A DNA stretch of 64,000 bases from Nocardioides caeni (GTDB taxonomy: Bacteria; Actinomycetota; Actinomycetes; Propionibacteriales; Nocardioidaceae), in NCBI RefSeq assembly GCF_004912195.1, contig NZ_STGW01000004.1, positions 194,485-258,484 of the forward strand, given 5' to 3'. Position 1 is the stretch's first letter; each line of letters opens with the position of its first letter. Made by a program: the position numbers and the translations under genes. Shown piece by piece: positions 27,012 through 35,447 of the stretch. A model generated the notes under the pieces. The model had not been told where the DNA came from. It saw nothing but the letters and a program-made list of their open reading frames with translations, and searched no databases.

Positions 27012-28619
27012 GTGAGGAACCGCATCACGACACGAAGCCGTGTCGTCACCGCATTCCTGGCGACGGCGCTGCTCGTGAGCGGATGCGCCAGCTCGGGAGG
27101 CGACGACGGCGAGGACAGCTCGGCGTTGACCAAGGAGGAGATCTACAGCGCGGGCGTCGTCGGCGCCGACGGCGACGCGGGCGACCCGGTCCAGGGCGGC
27201 ACCCTGACGATCGCCGACTACTCCGAGGCCCGCAGCCTCGACCCGACCAGCACGATCCCCAACGGCGCGGCCGGGGGCAACGCCCTGGCGGCGATCTATG
27301 ACGTGCTGATGCGCTACGACCAGGCCTCCGGCGAGTTCGTCCCCCACCTGGCCGAGTCGCTGACCACCGAGGACAACACGACCTGGACCCTGACCCTGCG
27401 CGAGGGCGTGAAGTTCAGCGACGGTACGCCGCTCGACGGCGCGGCCGTCGCGGGCAGCCTCGGCTACTACATGCAGAACGTCGGCTTCAACACCCTGCTG
27501 CTGGCGACCAACATCAAGTCGATGGTCCCCAACGGCAACGAGGTCGTCTTCACCCTCAACCAGCCGTGGGCGACCTTCCCCAACATGCTCGCCTCCGGCC
27601 CCGGCATGATCCTGGCGCCGGCGGCCTACGCGAAGGGCAAGGAGAAGTTCACGCCGATCGGCGCCGGCCCGTTCGTCCTCGACGACTACAAGCCCGCCGA
27701 GGAGCTCGTCCTCACCGCCAACCCGGACTACTGGGGCGGCGCCCCGAACCTCGAAGCCGTGCGCTTCGTCTGGCTCGGCAGCGATGACGACCGACTGACC
27801 TCGCTGGCCGACGGCACCGTCGACATCAGCAACATCCGCGCGCCGCAGACGGTCGAGAAGGCCCGCAACGACGGCTTCGCGGGCATCATGATCCCCTCCG
27901 GCCTCGGCACGGTCTACTGGATCAACAACCGCAAGGGCTACCCGGGTGAGGACGTGCGCGTCCGCCAGGCGATCAACTACGCGATCGACCCGGCCGTCGT
28001 CGCCGAGCGCGTCAACGGCGGCGCCGGTCTGCCGGGCCGCAACATCTACTCGCCGTCGGCGCCCTACTACACCGACGTCGAGACCGCCGACTACGACCTG
28101 GAGAAGGCCAAGGAGCTGCTGGCCGAGGCCAAGGCGGACGGCTACGACGGCAAGATCAGCTACATGGGCCAGTCCGACCAGGCGTCGCAGACGCAGGCAG
28201 TCACGGTGCAGGCCATGCTCGAGGCCGCCGGCTTCGAGGTCGAGACCGAGCTGCTGCGCAACATCGCCGACCAGACCAACCGGATCTACGTCACCCAGGA
28301 CTACGACCTGGTCGTCGCGGCGTTCAGCGTCCCCGACGAGGACGCCTACGGCCGGATGTCCTCGCTCGCCTCGACGAACCCGCAGAACGCACCGGGCTAC
28401 GCCAACGAGGAGATGGACGGCCTGATCGCTCAGCTGCAGGCCGCCGAGGGGGACGCCGCCACCGATCTCCTCACCCAGATCAACGAGCTGTGGCAGGAGA
28501 CCGTCCCCGGCGTGGCCATGGGCGCGGGCGCCTTCTTCTACCCGTGGACCGACAAGGTGCACGGCGTCGGCTACAGCTCCGAGGCCCTGCTCCTCCTGGG
28601 CGACGCCTGGAAGAGCTGA
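27012..28619 (+). CDS. ABC transporter family-5 solute-binding lipoprotein
   Basis: 535 residues from GTG 27012 behind GGAGG at 27003-27007. The lipoprotein signal ends with LLVSGC, lipidated Cys25. The SBP_bac_5 fold is clear: VPHLAESLTTEDNTTWTLTL, LREGVKFSDGTPLDG, AIDPAVVAERVNGGAGLPGR. Such proteins bind peptides, nickel or other small solutes for Dpp/Opp-type importers. It is on the opposite strand from the dppBCDF-like genes at 31397-35399 but only 3 kb away, so it may serve that transporter. Confidence 0.95.
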   Translation: MRNRITTRSRVVTAFLATALLVSGCASSGGDDGEDSSALTKEEIYSAGVVGADGDAGDPVQGGTLTIADYSEARSLDPTSTIPNGAAGGNALAAIYDVLMRYDQASGEFVPHLAESLTTEDNTTWTLTLREGVKFSDGTPLDGAAVAGSLGYYMQNVGFNTLLLATNIKSMVPNGNEVVFTLNQPWATFPNMLASGPGMILAPAAYAKGKEKFTPIGAGPFVLDDYKPAEELVLTANPDYWGGAPNLEAVRFVWLGSDDDRLTSLADGTVDISNIRAPQTVEKARNDGFAGIMIPSGLGTVYWINNRKGYPGEDVRVRQAINYAIDPAVVAERVNGGAGLPGRNIYSPSAPYYTDVETADYDLEKAKELLAEAKADGYDGKISYMGQSDQASQTQAVTVQAMLEAAGFEVETELLRNIADQTNRIYVTQDYDLVVAAFSVPDEDAYGRMSSLASTNPQNAPGYANEEMDGLIAQLQAAEGDAATDLLTQINELWQETVPGVAMGAGAFFYPWTDKVHGVGYSSEALLLLGDAWKS

Positions 28620-28638
28620 CCGACTGCTCCAATCCTGG

Positions 28639-28672
28639 GGAGCCCCTCTCGCCGACCGGTGGGAGGGGCTCC
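28639..28672 (+). terminator. Hairpin terminator after the solute-binding protein gene
   Basis: Perfect 10-bp arms GGAGCCCCTC and GAGGGGCTCC with a 14-base loop, 19 bases after the stop codon at 28619, followed by TCTGCTGTCG. No other gene on the plus strand follows closely, so this probably ends the transcript. Confidence 0.65.
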
Positions 28673-28681
28673 TCTGCTGTC

Positions 28682-28747
28682 GCCGAAGTGCGCAGGTTTC
28701 TCGCACGAGGTGCGGGGGTTTCTCGCACGAGGTGCGGTGGTTTCTAC
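28682..28747 (+). repeat. 22-bp tandem repeat array B (3 units)
   Basis: Three units at 28682, 28704 and 28726 of the same family and orientation as array A (CACGAGGTGCGGGGG then TTTCTCG). The last unit runs into the minus-strand stop codon (28744-28746) of the AbiEi/DUF559-like gene. Confidence 0.88.
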
Positions 28748-29742
28748 CCCCTCCGCCAGCGGTACGACGCCCGCTCGGTCCCCCGCGCATAGCGCCTCTT
28801 GCCCGTTTGACCGGGCGTGCGCTCATCGATCGCGGCGGACAGGTCGGCGAGCCAGGCTGCCCGTGGCCCGGGCGCGAAGTCGCCCTTGCGGAGCACCAGG
28901 ATGATCCAGCCGTCGTCGACCAGCGCGCCGCGGCGGACGTCGTCACGCTCGCGGTCCTCGCTGGAGGAGTGGTGCTCCTCCCCGTCGTACTCCACGGCGA
29001 TGCGGCGGTGTCGATAGGCGTTCTCGAGGCGCGCGTGCCCCCAGCCGGGGACGAGGACCTCGACCTGGGGCTCGGGTGTCGGCAGGCCGGCGTCGCGGAT
29101 CGTCAGCCGGGTCCAGGACTCGGGTTGGGAGTCGGCGCGGTCGGTCGAGAGCGGGATCAGCTCGCGCAGCTGGGTGACGCCGCGACGACCACGAAAGCGC
29201 GGCAGCATCGAGGCGAGGTCGTCGACCGACAGGTGGTGCTTGCGACGGAACTCGTCGAGGGTGGCGATGGCGCGATGGCGCCCGAGCAGGCAGGCAACGT
29301 CACAGGCGGTGCGCAATGGTGTCGTGACCCGCAGTCCCGACGGGAGCACCATGATGTCGCTGGCCGACAGGTCGCGCTTGCCGCCGAAGACACCGCGCCG
29401 GGCAGACGGTCCCTTGCCGCCGACCGAGACGGCATCGAGCGCCGGAGGGGTGTCCTTCTCGGCGAAGGCGAGGATGTCGACGTCGTGGAGCCAGGCGGCG
29501 CACCGGTCCGCCACGACGGCGTGGGGTGGCAGGACGAGCGCGGCGGCGCGGGCCCGGAGGTCGATGGAGTCCGGGACGGACGAGCGCACGTAGACGCCGT
29601 AGAGGACGGCGCGCAGCTCGCCGCCGGCGACCAGCCGGTGCAGGTGGTTGCGGTCGATGCCCGCCGCGCGAGCCGTCTTGGCGGTGAAGGGGCGGGGGGC
29701 GAGAAAGGCACCCGGGACGGTGGGATCGGCGAGGTCGGTCAT
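28744..29742 (-). CDS. AbiEi-like N-domain protein with C-terminal DUF559 nuclease-like domain
   Basis: 332 residues. The N-terminal winged-helix part (AAGIDRNHLHRLVAGGELRA, VLYGVYV) resembles AbiEi-type antitoxin proteins. The C-terminal 120 residues resemble DUF559, a Vsr-like PD-(D/E)XK nuclease fold, with the EYDGEEHH motif near residue 250 and basic helix RERDDVRRGALVDDGW. In actinobacteria such proteins are numerous and usually stand alone; no partner toxin (AbiEii) gene is beside it. Function is unproven; roles in DNA repair or defence have been suggested for the folds. Confidence 0.75.
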   Translation of the reverse strand: MTDLADPTVPGAFLAPRPFTAKTARAAGIDRNHLHRLVAGGELRAVLYGVYVRSSVPDSIDLRARAAALVLPPHAVVADRCAAWLHDVDILAFAEKDTPPALDAVSVGGKGPSARRGVFGGKRDLSASDIMVLPSGLRVTTPLRTACDVACLLGRHRAIATLDEFRRKHHLSVDDLASMLPRFRGRRGVTQLRELIPLSTDRADSQPESWTRLTIRDAGLPTPEPQVEVLVPGWGHARLENAYRHRRIAVEYDGEEHHSSSEDRERDDVRRGALVDDGWIILVLRKGDFAPGPRAAWLADLSAAIDERTPGQTGKRRYARGTERASYRWRRG

Positions 29743-29881
29743 GGCAGGAGGATGCGCCGCACAACCACCCTGGCCGGCTCCACGCAGGTGTGCCCTGTGG
29801 AGGACGAGTCGTGTCGCCGTACCTGCGGAGAATCGGTGGCCGACGGTGGGAAGTGTGGGATCAGCCAGGTCTCACCTCGAG

Positions 29882-29969
29882 CGAGAAACCGGCCCACCTC
29901 GTGCGAGAAACCTCCCCACCTCGCGCGAGAAACCTCCCCACCTCGCGCGAGAAACTGGCCTACTTCGTG
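29882..29969 (-). repeat. 22-bp tandem repeat array C (4 units, inverted)
   Basis: Four units starting at 29882, 29904, 29926 and 29948, reading CGAGAAACC...CACCTCGTG, which is the reverse complement of arrays A and B. Units 2 and 3 are identical. The last unit overlaps the stop codon of the amidase gene (29960-29962). The 216-base gap between the amidase and the DUF559-like gene holds little else. Confidence 0.9.
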
Positions 29970-31369
29970 GGGGCGAGGAGGGGCCAGGGGGCGGCGGCCT
30001 CGAGCTGGGCGGCGAGGGAGAGCAGGGTCCCCTCGGAGCCGAGATCAGCGATGAAGTGGGCGCCCATCGGCAGGCCGTGGGAGTCGAGGCCGCACGGGAC
30101 CGACATCGCTGGACTGCCGGTGGCGTTGGCGACCGCGGTGAAGGAGGAGTAGTCGCTGCCGCGCTCCCACATCGCCATCGGGTCGGTGGTGTCGAGGTAG
30201 CCGAGCTCGGGCACCGACATCGGCAGCGTGGGGGTGAGCAGCAGGTCGAACGACCGGAAGGACTCGCCCAGCTGCCAGCCGACCAGCTGCAGCGCCTCCA
30301 GCGCGTCGTGGACCTGCACGGCCGTCATCGTGGCGCTGTAGTGCTCGTGCAGCAGTCGGGTGAACGGCTCGAGGTCGTCGTCGGCCAGCCCGCGCCCGAG
30401 GTCGGCGAGCCGGTGGTCGACGGCGGCCAGCAGCGAGACGCCCATCATGGTGGCGAAGCCGGTCATCAGCAGCTCGGCGTCATAGGTCAGCTCGGTCTCC
30501 TCGACGTGGTGGCCGAGGTCCTCGCACAGCGCGGCCGTACGACGGACGACGGCCACCATCTCCTCGTCGACCCGACCGCCGTCGGCCCGGCGGGTGGCCA
30601 GGCCGATCCGCAGGCGGAGCGGCTCGCGGCCGGCCTGCTCGACGAAGGTGGTCGTCGGGGTGGGCGCGGCGAAGGCATCGCCGGGCAGCGGGGCGCTGGA
30701 GAGATCGAGCAGCAGGGCGCTGTCGCGGACCGAGCGGCTGAGGACGTGGTTGCACGACAGGGGTGCGGCCAGGGAGCCGGGCGCGGGATGGGTGGTGACC
30801 CGGCCGCGGCTGGGCTTGAGGCCAAAGAGCCCGCAGGCGCTGGCGGGGATCCGGATCGAGCCGCCGCCGTCGTTGCCATGAGCGACCGGCACGAAGCCGG
30901 CGGAGACCGCGGCGGCGGACCCGCCGGACGACCCACCGGCGGAGTGGCCCGCCGACCAGGGGTTGCGGGTCGGGCCGTGGTGGACGGGCTCGGTGCTGGC
31001 GTTCTTGCCGAGCTCGGGGCTGTTGGTCATCCCGAGCACGACCATCCCGGCGCGGCGGTAGCGCTGGACGAGCTCGCTGTCGACGCTCTGGACGTCGTCG
31101 GCCCACAGCTTGCTGCCGCGGGTCAGCGGCAGGCCGGCGACCTGCAGGCCGAGGTCCTTGATGAGCGTCGGGACACCGTGCAGCGGCCCGGCCGGCAGGC
31201 CCGCGTCGACCTCGGCGAGTGCCTCGTCGAAGCGGCGGGCCACCACGGTGTTGAGCTCGCCGTCGCCCTTCTCGATGCGGGCGATGGCGTCCTCGACGAC
31301 CTCGCGCGCGGACACCTCCCCGGCGCTGATCGCGGCGGCGGTGGCGGTGGCGTCGTCGTACAAGGTCAT
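29960..31369 (-). CDS. Amidase signature family protein
   Basis: 469 residues with the full amidase triad: Lys in GVPTLIKDLG, cis-Ser in GHSAGGSSGGSAAAVS, and nucleophilic Ser in GNDGGGSIRIPASACGLFGL. The family hydrolyses linear amides; members include nylon-oligomer hydrolase and aryl-amidases, distinct from GatA, which would have a GatB/C partner. It starts at ATG 31369 behind AGGAGG, 27 bases after the last transporter gene, so it may act on the imported compound. Confidence 0.94.
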   Translation of the reverse strand: MTLYDDATATAAAISAGEVSAREVVEDAIARIEKGDGELNTVVARRFDEALAEVDAGLPAGPLHGVPTLIKDLGLQVAGLPLTRGSKLWADDVQSVDSELVQRYRRAGMVVLGMTNSPELGKNASTEPVHHGPTRNPWSAGHSAGGSSGGSAAAVSAGFVPVAHGNDGGGSIRIPASACGLFGLKPSRGRVTTHPAPGSLAAPLSCNHVLSRSVRDSALLLDLSSAPLPGDAFAAPTPTTTFVEQAGREPLRLRIGLATRRADGGRVDEEMVAVVRRTAALCEDLGHHVEETELTYDAELLMTGFATMMGVSLLAAVDHRLADLGRGLADDDLEPFTRLLHEHYSATMTAVQVHDALEALQLVGWQLGESFRSFDLLLTPTLPMSVPELGYLDTTDPMAMWERGSDYSSFTAVANATGSPAMSVPCGLDSHGLPMGAHFIADLGSEGTLLSLAAQLEAAAPWPLLAPTK

Positions 31370-31396
31370 CGGGCCCTCCTGGGGGCGTGGGAAAGG

Positions 31397-32389
31397 TCAG
31401 GCCTCGACGTGGTGGCAGGCCACGAACTGGCCGGGACGGAGCTCGCGCAGCTGCGGCTCCTCGGCCGCGCAGCGGTCGGTGGCCAGCGGGCAACGGGTGC
31501 GGAAGCGGCAGCCCGACGGCGGGTCGATCGGCGAGGGCAGCTCGACAGCCTTCGCGGGCTCACCTCGTCGCTCGGCGTCCGACTCCCGCGGGACCGAGTC
31601 GAGCAGCAGGCGCGTGTAGGGATGCAGGGCGGTGCGCTCGAGACCGTCGGAGGGCAGCACCTCGCAGGTCTTGCCGAGATACATCACCATCACCCGGTCG
31701 CTGATGTTCTTGACGACGGCGACGTCGTGAGCGATGAAGACCATGCTCAGCCGGTAGCGCTCACGGGCCTGCTCCAGCAGGTTGAGGATCTGCGCCTGCA
31801 CGGAGACGTCGAGGCTCGAGACGGGCTCGTCGCAGATGAGGACGTCGGGATCGAGGGCCAGCGAACGCGCGATGCAGACGCGCTGGCACTGGCCACCGGA
31901 CAGCTCGTGCGGCCGCCGCTCCCGCACGACCTCGGGGTCGAGGCCGACGGCGGTCAGCAGCTCGTCGACGAAGGCGTCCTTGCCGCGCTGGTCCCGCTCG
32001 CCCCAGCCCCAGATCTCCAGGCCCTCGACGACGAGGTCCTTGACCTTGCGGCGCGGGTTGAGCGCGGACACCGGGTCCTGCAGGACCAGCTGCATGCGGG
32101 CCCGGGCCCGCCGCATCTCCTTCTCCTTGAGGCCGGTGAGCTCGACGTCGCCGAGGGTGACCGTGCCGGCCGTCGGCGGAGGCAGCTGCATCACGGCCCG
32201 CCCGGCGCTCGACTTGCCGCAGCCGGACTCGCCGAGGATGCCGAGGGTCTCACCGGGCAGCAGGTCCAGGTGCAGGTTGGAGACGGCGTGGACCGTGCCG
32301 CCGGCGACCGGGAACTCGACGACGAGGTCGTCGACCGTCAGCGCCCGGGGCTGGTCGTGGCGCAGGTGCGCGGTGCCGCTACCGGCCAT
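31397..32389 (-). CDS. Peptide/nickel-type ABC transporter ATPase (DppF-like)
   Basis: 330 residues: Walker A GESGCGKSS, signature LSGGQCQRV, Walker B DVLICDEPVSSLD, and the oligopeptide-transporter C-terminal domain with CRFRTRCPLATDRC, whose cysteines bind an Fe-S cluster in related proteins. ATG at 32389 has AGGAGG upstream. The 5' end overlaps the preceding ATPase gene by 11 bases. Confidence 0.95.
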   Translation of the reverse strand: MAGSGTAHLRHDQPRALTVDDLVVEFPVAGGTVHAVSNLHLDLLPGETLGILGESGCGKSSAGRAVMQLPPPTAGTVTLGDVELTGLKEKEMRRARARMQLVLQDPVSALNPRRKVKDLVVEGLEIWGWGERDQRGKDAFVDELLTAVGLDPEVVRERRPHELSGGQCQRVCIARSLALDPDVLICDEPVSSLDVSVQAQILNLLEQARERYRLSMVFIAHDVAVVKNISDRVMVMYLGKTCEVLPSDGLERTALHPYTRLLLDSVPRESDAERRGEPAKAVELPSPIDPPSGCRFRTRCPLATDRCAAEEPQLRELRPGQFVACHHVEA

Positions 32390-33434
32390 CGGGTCCTCCT
32401 GGAGCGGCGAACGCCGCGGAAGTGGTCGGGTGGTGGCACGCCACCTCACGGTCGTACGACGCGGCCGGCGACCCGACCGACAGTGGCATCGACAGGGGCA
32501 CCAGCGCCGGCATCGCGCCGGCGCAGTCGTCGTGCCGGACCGCGCAGCGCGGGGCGAAGCGGCAGCCTGCGGGCGGGCGGGCCATGTCGGGCGGGGTGCC
32601 CTCGATGGCGCGCAGCACGGTGTGCGGCGGGGCGTCGAGCTGCGGGATCGACGCGAGCAGGGCCTCGGTGTAGGGGTGCCGGGGCGCGGCGAACACGTCG
32701 CGGGTGCGGCCGGACTCGACGGTGCGGCCGGCGTACATGACCTGCACCCGGTCGGTGCGGCCGGCGACGGCGCCGAGGTCGTGGCTGACCAGGACCATCG
32801 CCATGGAGCGCTCCTCGACGAGCGAGCCGAGCAGGTCGAGGATCTGCTGCTGCACGGTCACGTCGAGGGCGGTGGTCGGCTCGTCGGCGATGAGCAGCCG
32901 CGGGTCGCAGGCGAGCGCGATGGCGATGACGACGCGCTGGCGCATGCCGCCGGAGAGCTCGTGGGGATACTGCCGCAGCCGGCGGGCCGGCTCGGGGATG
33001 CCGACCTGGCGGAGCAGGTCGACGGCCCGGTCGCGGGCCTCGGCGCGAGAGCAGTCGAGGTGGCGGCGCAGGGTCTCGGTGAGGTGGGTGCCGACCCGCT
33101 TGACGGGGTTGAGGGAGGTCATCGGGTCCTGGAAGACCATGGCGACCTCGGGGCCCCAGAGCCGGCGCCGGCGGCCGCGGGACAGGCCGTGCACGTCCTG
33201 CCCGTCGAGCAGCACCGAGCCGGTGACGGTCGTCGTGGCGCCGGTGGCGATCAGGCCCATGACGGTGCGCCCGAGCACGGACTTGCCGGAGCCGGACTCG
33301 CCGACGAGACCGAGCGTCTCGCCGCGGGCGACGGTGAAGGAGACGCCGTCGACGGCACGCACGGCGCCGCGAGCGGTGTGGAACACGGTGCGAAGGTCGT
33401 CGACGACCAGCAGCGGAGTGGTGGGGGCGGTCAC
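32379..33434 (-). CDS. Peptide/nickel-type ABC transporter ATPase (DppD-like)
   Basis: 351 residues from GTG 33434, overlapping the permease stop as GTGA. Walker A is GESGSGKSV, signature LSGGMRQRV, Walker B RLLIADEPTTALD, C-terminal CRFAPRCAVRHDDC. The two ATPases form a heterodimer under the permeases. A longer open frame upstream lies antiparallel in the permease genes and is not coding. Confidence 0.95.
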   Translation of the reverse strand: MTAPTTPLLVVDDLRTVFHTARGAVRAVDGVSFTVARGETLGLVGESGSGKSVLGRTVMGLIATGATTTVTGSVLLDGQDVHGLSRGRRRRLWGPEVAMVFQDPMTSLNPVKRVGTHLTETLRRHLDCSRAEARDRAVDLLRQVGIPEPARRLRQYPHELSGGMRQRVVIAIALACDPRLLIADEPTTALDVTVQQQILDLLGSLVEERSMAMVLVSHDLGAVAGRTDRVQVMYAGRTVESGRTRDVFAAPRHPYTEALLASIPQLDAPPHTVLRAIEGTPPDMARPPAGCRFAPRCAVRHDDCAGAMPALVPLSMPLSVGSPAASYDREVACHHPTTSAAFAAPGGPDGR

Positions 33435-34459
33435 AGCTTGGCGCTCCTCGTGTCCCAGCGTGCCTGCGCCTTCTCCCCCAGCAGGTTGAACGAGAAGACC
33501 GTCAGGAAGAGGCAGACGCTCGGCACGACGACGATGTAGGGGTGCTCCTCCATGACGCCGCCCTGGCCCTCGGCGATCATGTTGCCCCAGGTGGGCTGCG
33601 GGGGCTGGATGCCGATCCCGAGGAACGACAGCGACGCCTCGGCGACGATGAGCACCGAGATCATCACGACCGCGAGCGACAGCACGGGAAGCACGACGTT
33701 GGGCAGGATCTCGCGGCGCAGCAGGCGCATCCGCGACGCCCCGAGCGCCCGGGCGGCCAGCACGAACTCGCGCTCGGCGACCGTGATCGTGTTGGCGCGG
33801 GCCAGCCGCACCATGCTCGGGATCGTCAGCAGGGACAGGGCGAACGCGATGCTGCGCACGCTCGGGTCGAGCACGGTGCCGAGCGCGATCAGCAGGATGA
33901 GGGGCGGTACGGCGAGCAGAGAGTTGGACACGATGCCGACCAGCCGGTCCGTCGTACCGCGGACGAAGCCGGACACCATCCCCACCAGTCCCCCGACGGT
34001 GGTGCCGATCAGGACGGCCAGGAGGGCCACGAGGATCGACGTGCGGGCGCCGTGGATCGCGCGGGAGAACACGTCCAGGCCGTAGTTGTTGGTGCCGAGC
34101 AGGTAGCCGTCGCCGGGCTGGGCGAAGATCGGCGCGGTGAGACCGGCGACCGCGTCGTCGTGGTTGCCCAGCGGCAGCCAGGGAGCGAGGATCGCGGCGC
34201 CGAGGATGAAGGTCAGCCAGCCGATGCCGAGCCACAGGACGACGTCGACCGCACGACCGCAGACGGCGTGCGCGACCTTGCCGAGCCCGGCGATGGCGGC
34301 GAGCACGCCGGCGGCCAGCAGCAGCATCCGCACGATCGTGACGACGACCTCGGTGGTGAACGCCCAGCCGGCGAGCGCCAGGCCGGCGACCAGCAGCGGG
34401 AGGCCGGTGAGGAGGAGGGTACGCCGCGGGTGGGCGGCGCGGGTGTCAGGCGCGAGCAC
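33431..34459 (-). CDS. ABC transporter permease (DppC-like)
   Basis: 342 residues. The BPD_transp_1 region with the EAA loop (AARALGASRMRLLRREILPN) is in the C-terminal half, and TNNYGLDVFSRAIHGARTSI is the DppC signature. The first 110 residues hold extra hydrophobic helices (four rather than the usual one before the core), an unusual extension. GTG at 34459, overlapping dppB by 14 bases. Confidence 0.93.
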   Translation of the reverse strand: MLAPDTRAAHPRRTLLLTGLPLLVAGLALAGWAFTTEVVVTIVRMLLLAAGVLAAIAGLGKVAHAVCGRAVDVVLWLGIGWLTFILGAAILAPWLPLGNHDDAVAGLTAPIFAQPGDGYLLGTNNYGLDVFSRAIHGARTSILVALLAVLIGTTVGGLVGMVSGFVRGTTDRLVGIVSNSLLAVPPLILLIALGTVLDPSVRSIAFALSLLTIPSMVRLARANTITVAEREFVLAARALGASRMRLLRREILPNVVLPVLSLAVVMISVLIVAEASLSFLGIGIQPPQPTWGNMIAEGQGGVMEEHPYIVVVPSVCLFLTVFSFNLLGEKAQARWDTRSAKL

Positions 34460-35399
34460 GTCGGGTCCTCGGGTCCAGATAGCCGTAGGAGCCGTCGATC
34501 AGCCGGTTGCTGGCGACGTAGATGAGCGCGATGACGAGCACCGCCCCCTGCACCACCGGGTAGTTGCCCTGGTTGGCGGCGTCGATGACGAGCTTGCCCA
34601 TGCCGGGCAGCGCGAAGAGGTATTCGACGATCACCGTCGACCCGACGAGGCGTCCGATGCTGAGCCCGAGGATCGTCACCAGCGAGAATGACGAGGGCCG
34701 CAGCGCGTCGCTGACCATGATCCGCAGCGGCGACATGCCGCGGGCCCGCGCGGCGAGGATGTAGTCCTCGTTGAGGGTGGTGACCAGGTCGTTGCGCAGG
34801 ATGCGCGTGAACATCGCGGCCTCCATCAGCGCGATGGTCAGCGCCGGCAGGAAGGCGTGCTGCAGGTTGCCGCCGATCCCGTCGCCCAGACGCACCCACT
34901 CGTTGCGCGGGAAGATCCCGAGCGCGTTGACCAGCACTGCGATCAGCACGATCCCCAGCAGGAAGGACGGCATCGACAGCAGGCCGAAGGTCGCGGCGCT
35001 GATCACCCGGTCGGCGCGGCCGCCCTGGTGGTAGGCGGACCACATCGCCAGCGGCAGCGCGATCACCAGCGCCATCACCAGGCCGAGGACCGCGAGCTCG
35101 AGGCTGACCGGCAGCGCGGAGAGGATCCGGTCGAGCACCTCGGTCTGCGGCGGCACCAGCGACGTGCCGAGATCGCCCGTGAGGACGCCACCCAGCCAGT
35201 CGCCGTACCTGCTCAGCAGCGGCTGGTTGAGCCCGAGCTGCTCGCGCATCGCCTCGTACTCCTGGGGCGTGCGTCCCTCGCCGAGCAGCGCGACCGCCGG
35301 GTCGCCGGGGACCAGGCTGAGGAGCAGGAACACCCCCAGGCTGACCAGGAAGAGGACCGCGACCAGCTCGAGGGTCGAGATCAGGAGTCGGCGAAGCAC
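34446..35399 (-). CDS. ABC transporter permease (DppB-like)
   Basis: 317 residues from GTG 35399, where the typical first helix begins (LRRLLISTLELVAVLFLVSL). Six helices; the EAA loop is ILAARARGMSPLRIMVSDAL; VEYLFALPGMGKLVIDAANQ is characteristic. A longer frame to 35447 exists but adds only polar residues. The gene follows the OYE-family gene by 48 bases and may be in the same transcript. Confidence 0.94.
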   Translation of the reverse strand: MLRRLLISTLELVAVLFLVSLGVFLLLSLVPGDPAVALLGEGRTPQEYEAMREQLGLNQPLLSRYGDWLGGVLTGDLGTSLVPPQTEVLDRILSALPVSLELAVLGLVMALVIALPLAMWSAYHQGGRADRVISAATFGLLSMPSFLLGIVLIAVLVNALGIFPRNEWVRLGDGIGGNLQHAFLPALTIALMEAAMFTRILRNDLVTTLNEDYILAARARGMSPLRIMVSDALRPSSFSLVTILGLSIGRLVGSTVIVEYLFALPGMGKLVIDAANQGNYPVVQGAVLVIALIYVASNRLIDGSYGYLDPRTRRARA

Positions 35400-35447
35400 G
35401 GCATCAATCTCGCATCGGGGCGGGGGCGCAGGTGTGACCTGTCCCAC

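Noticed and set aside
28744-29742. Complete type IV AbiE toxin-antitoxin pair
   Set aside because: Only the AbiEi-like part is present, fused to a nuclease-like domain; no AbiEii nucleotidyltransferase gene is adjacent.
26809-29969. CRISPR array
   Set aside because: Units of 22 bases abut without spacers, differ among themselves, and no cas genes are present.
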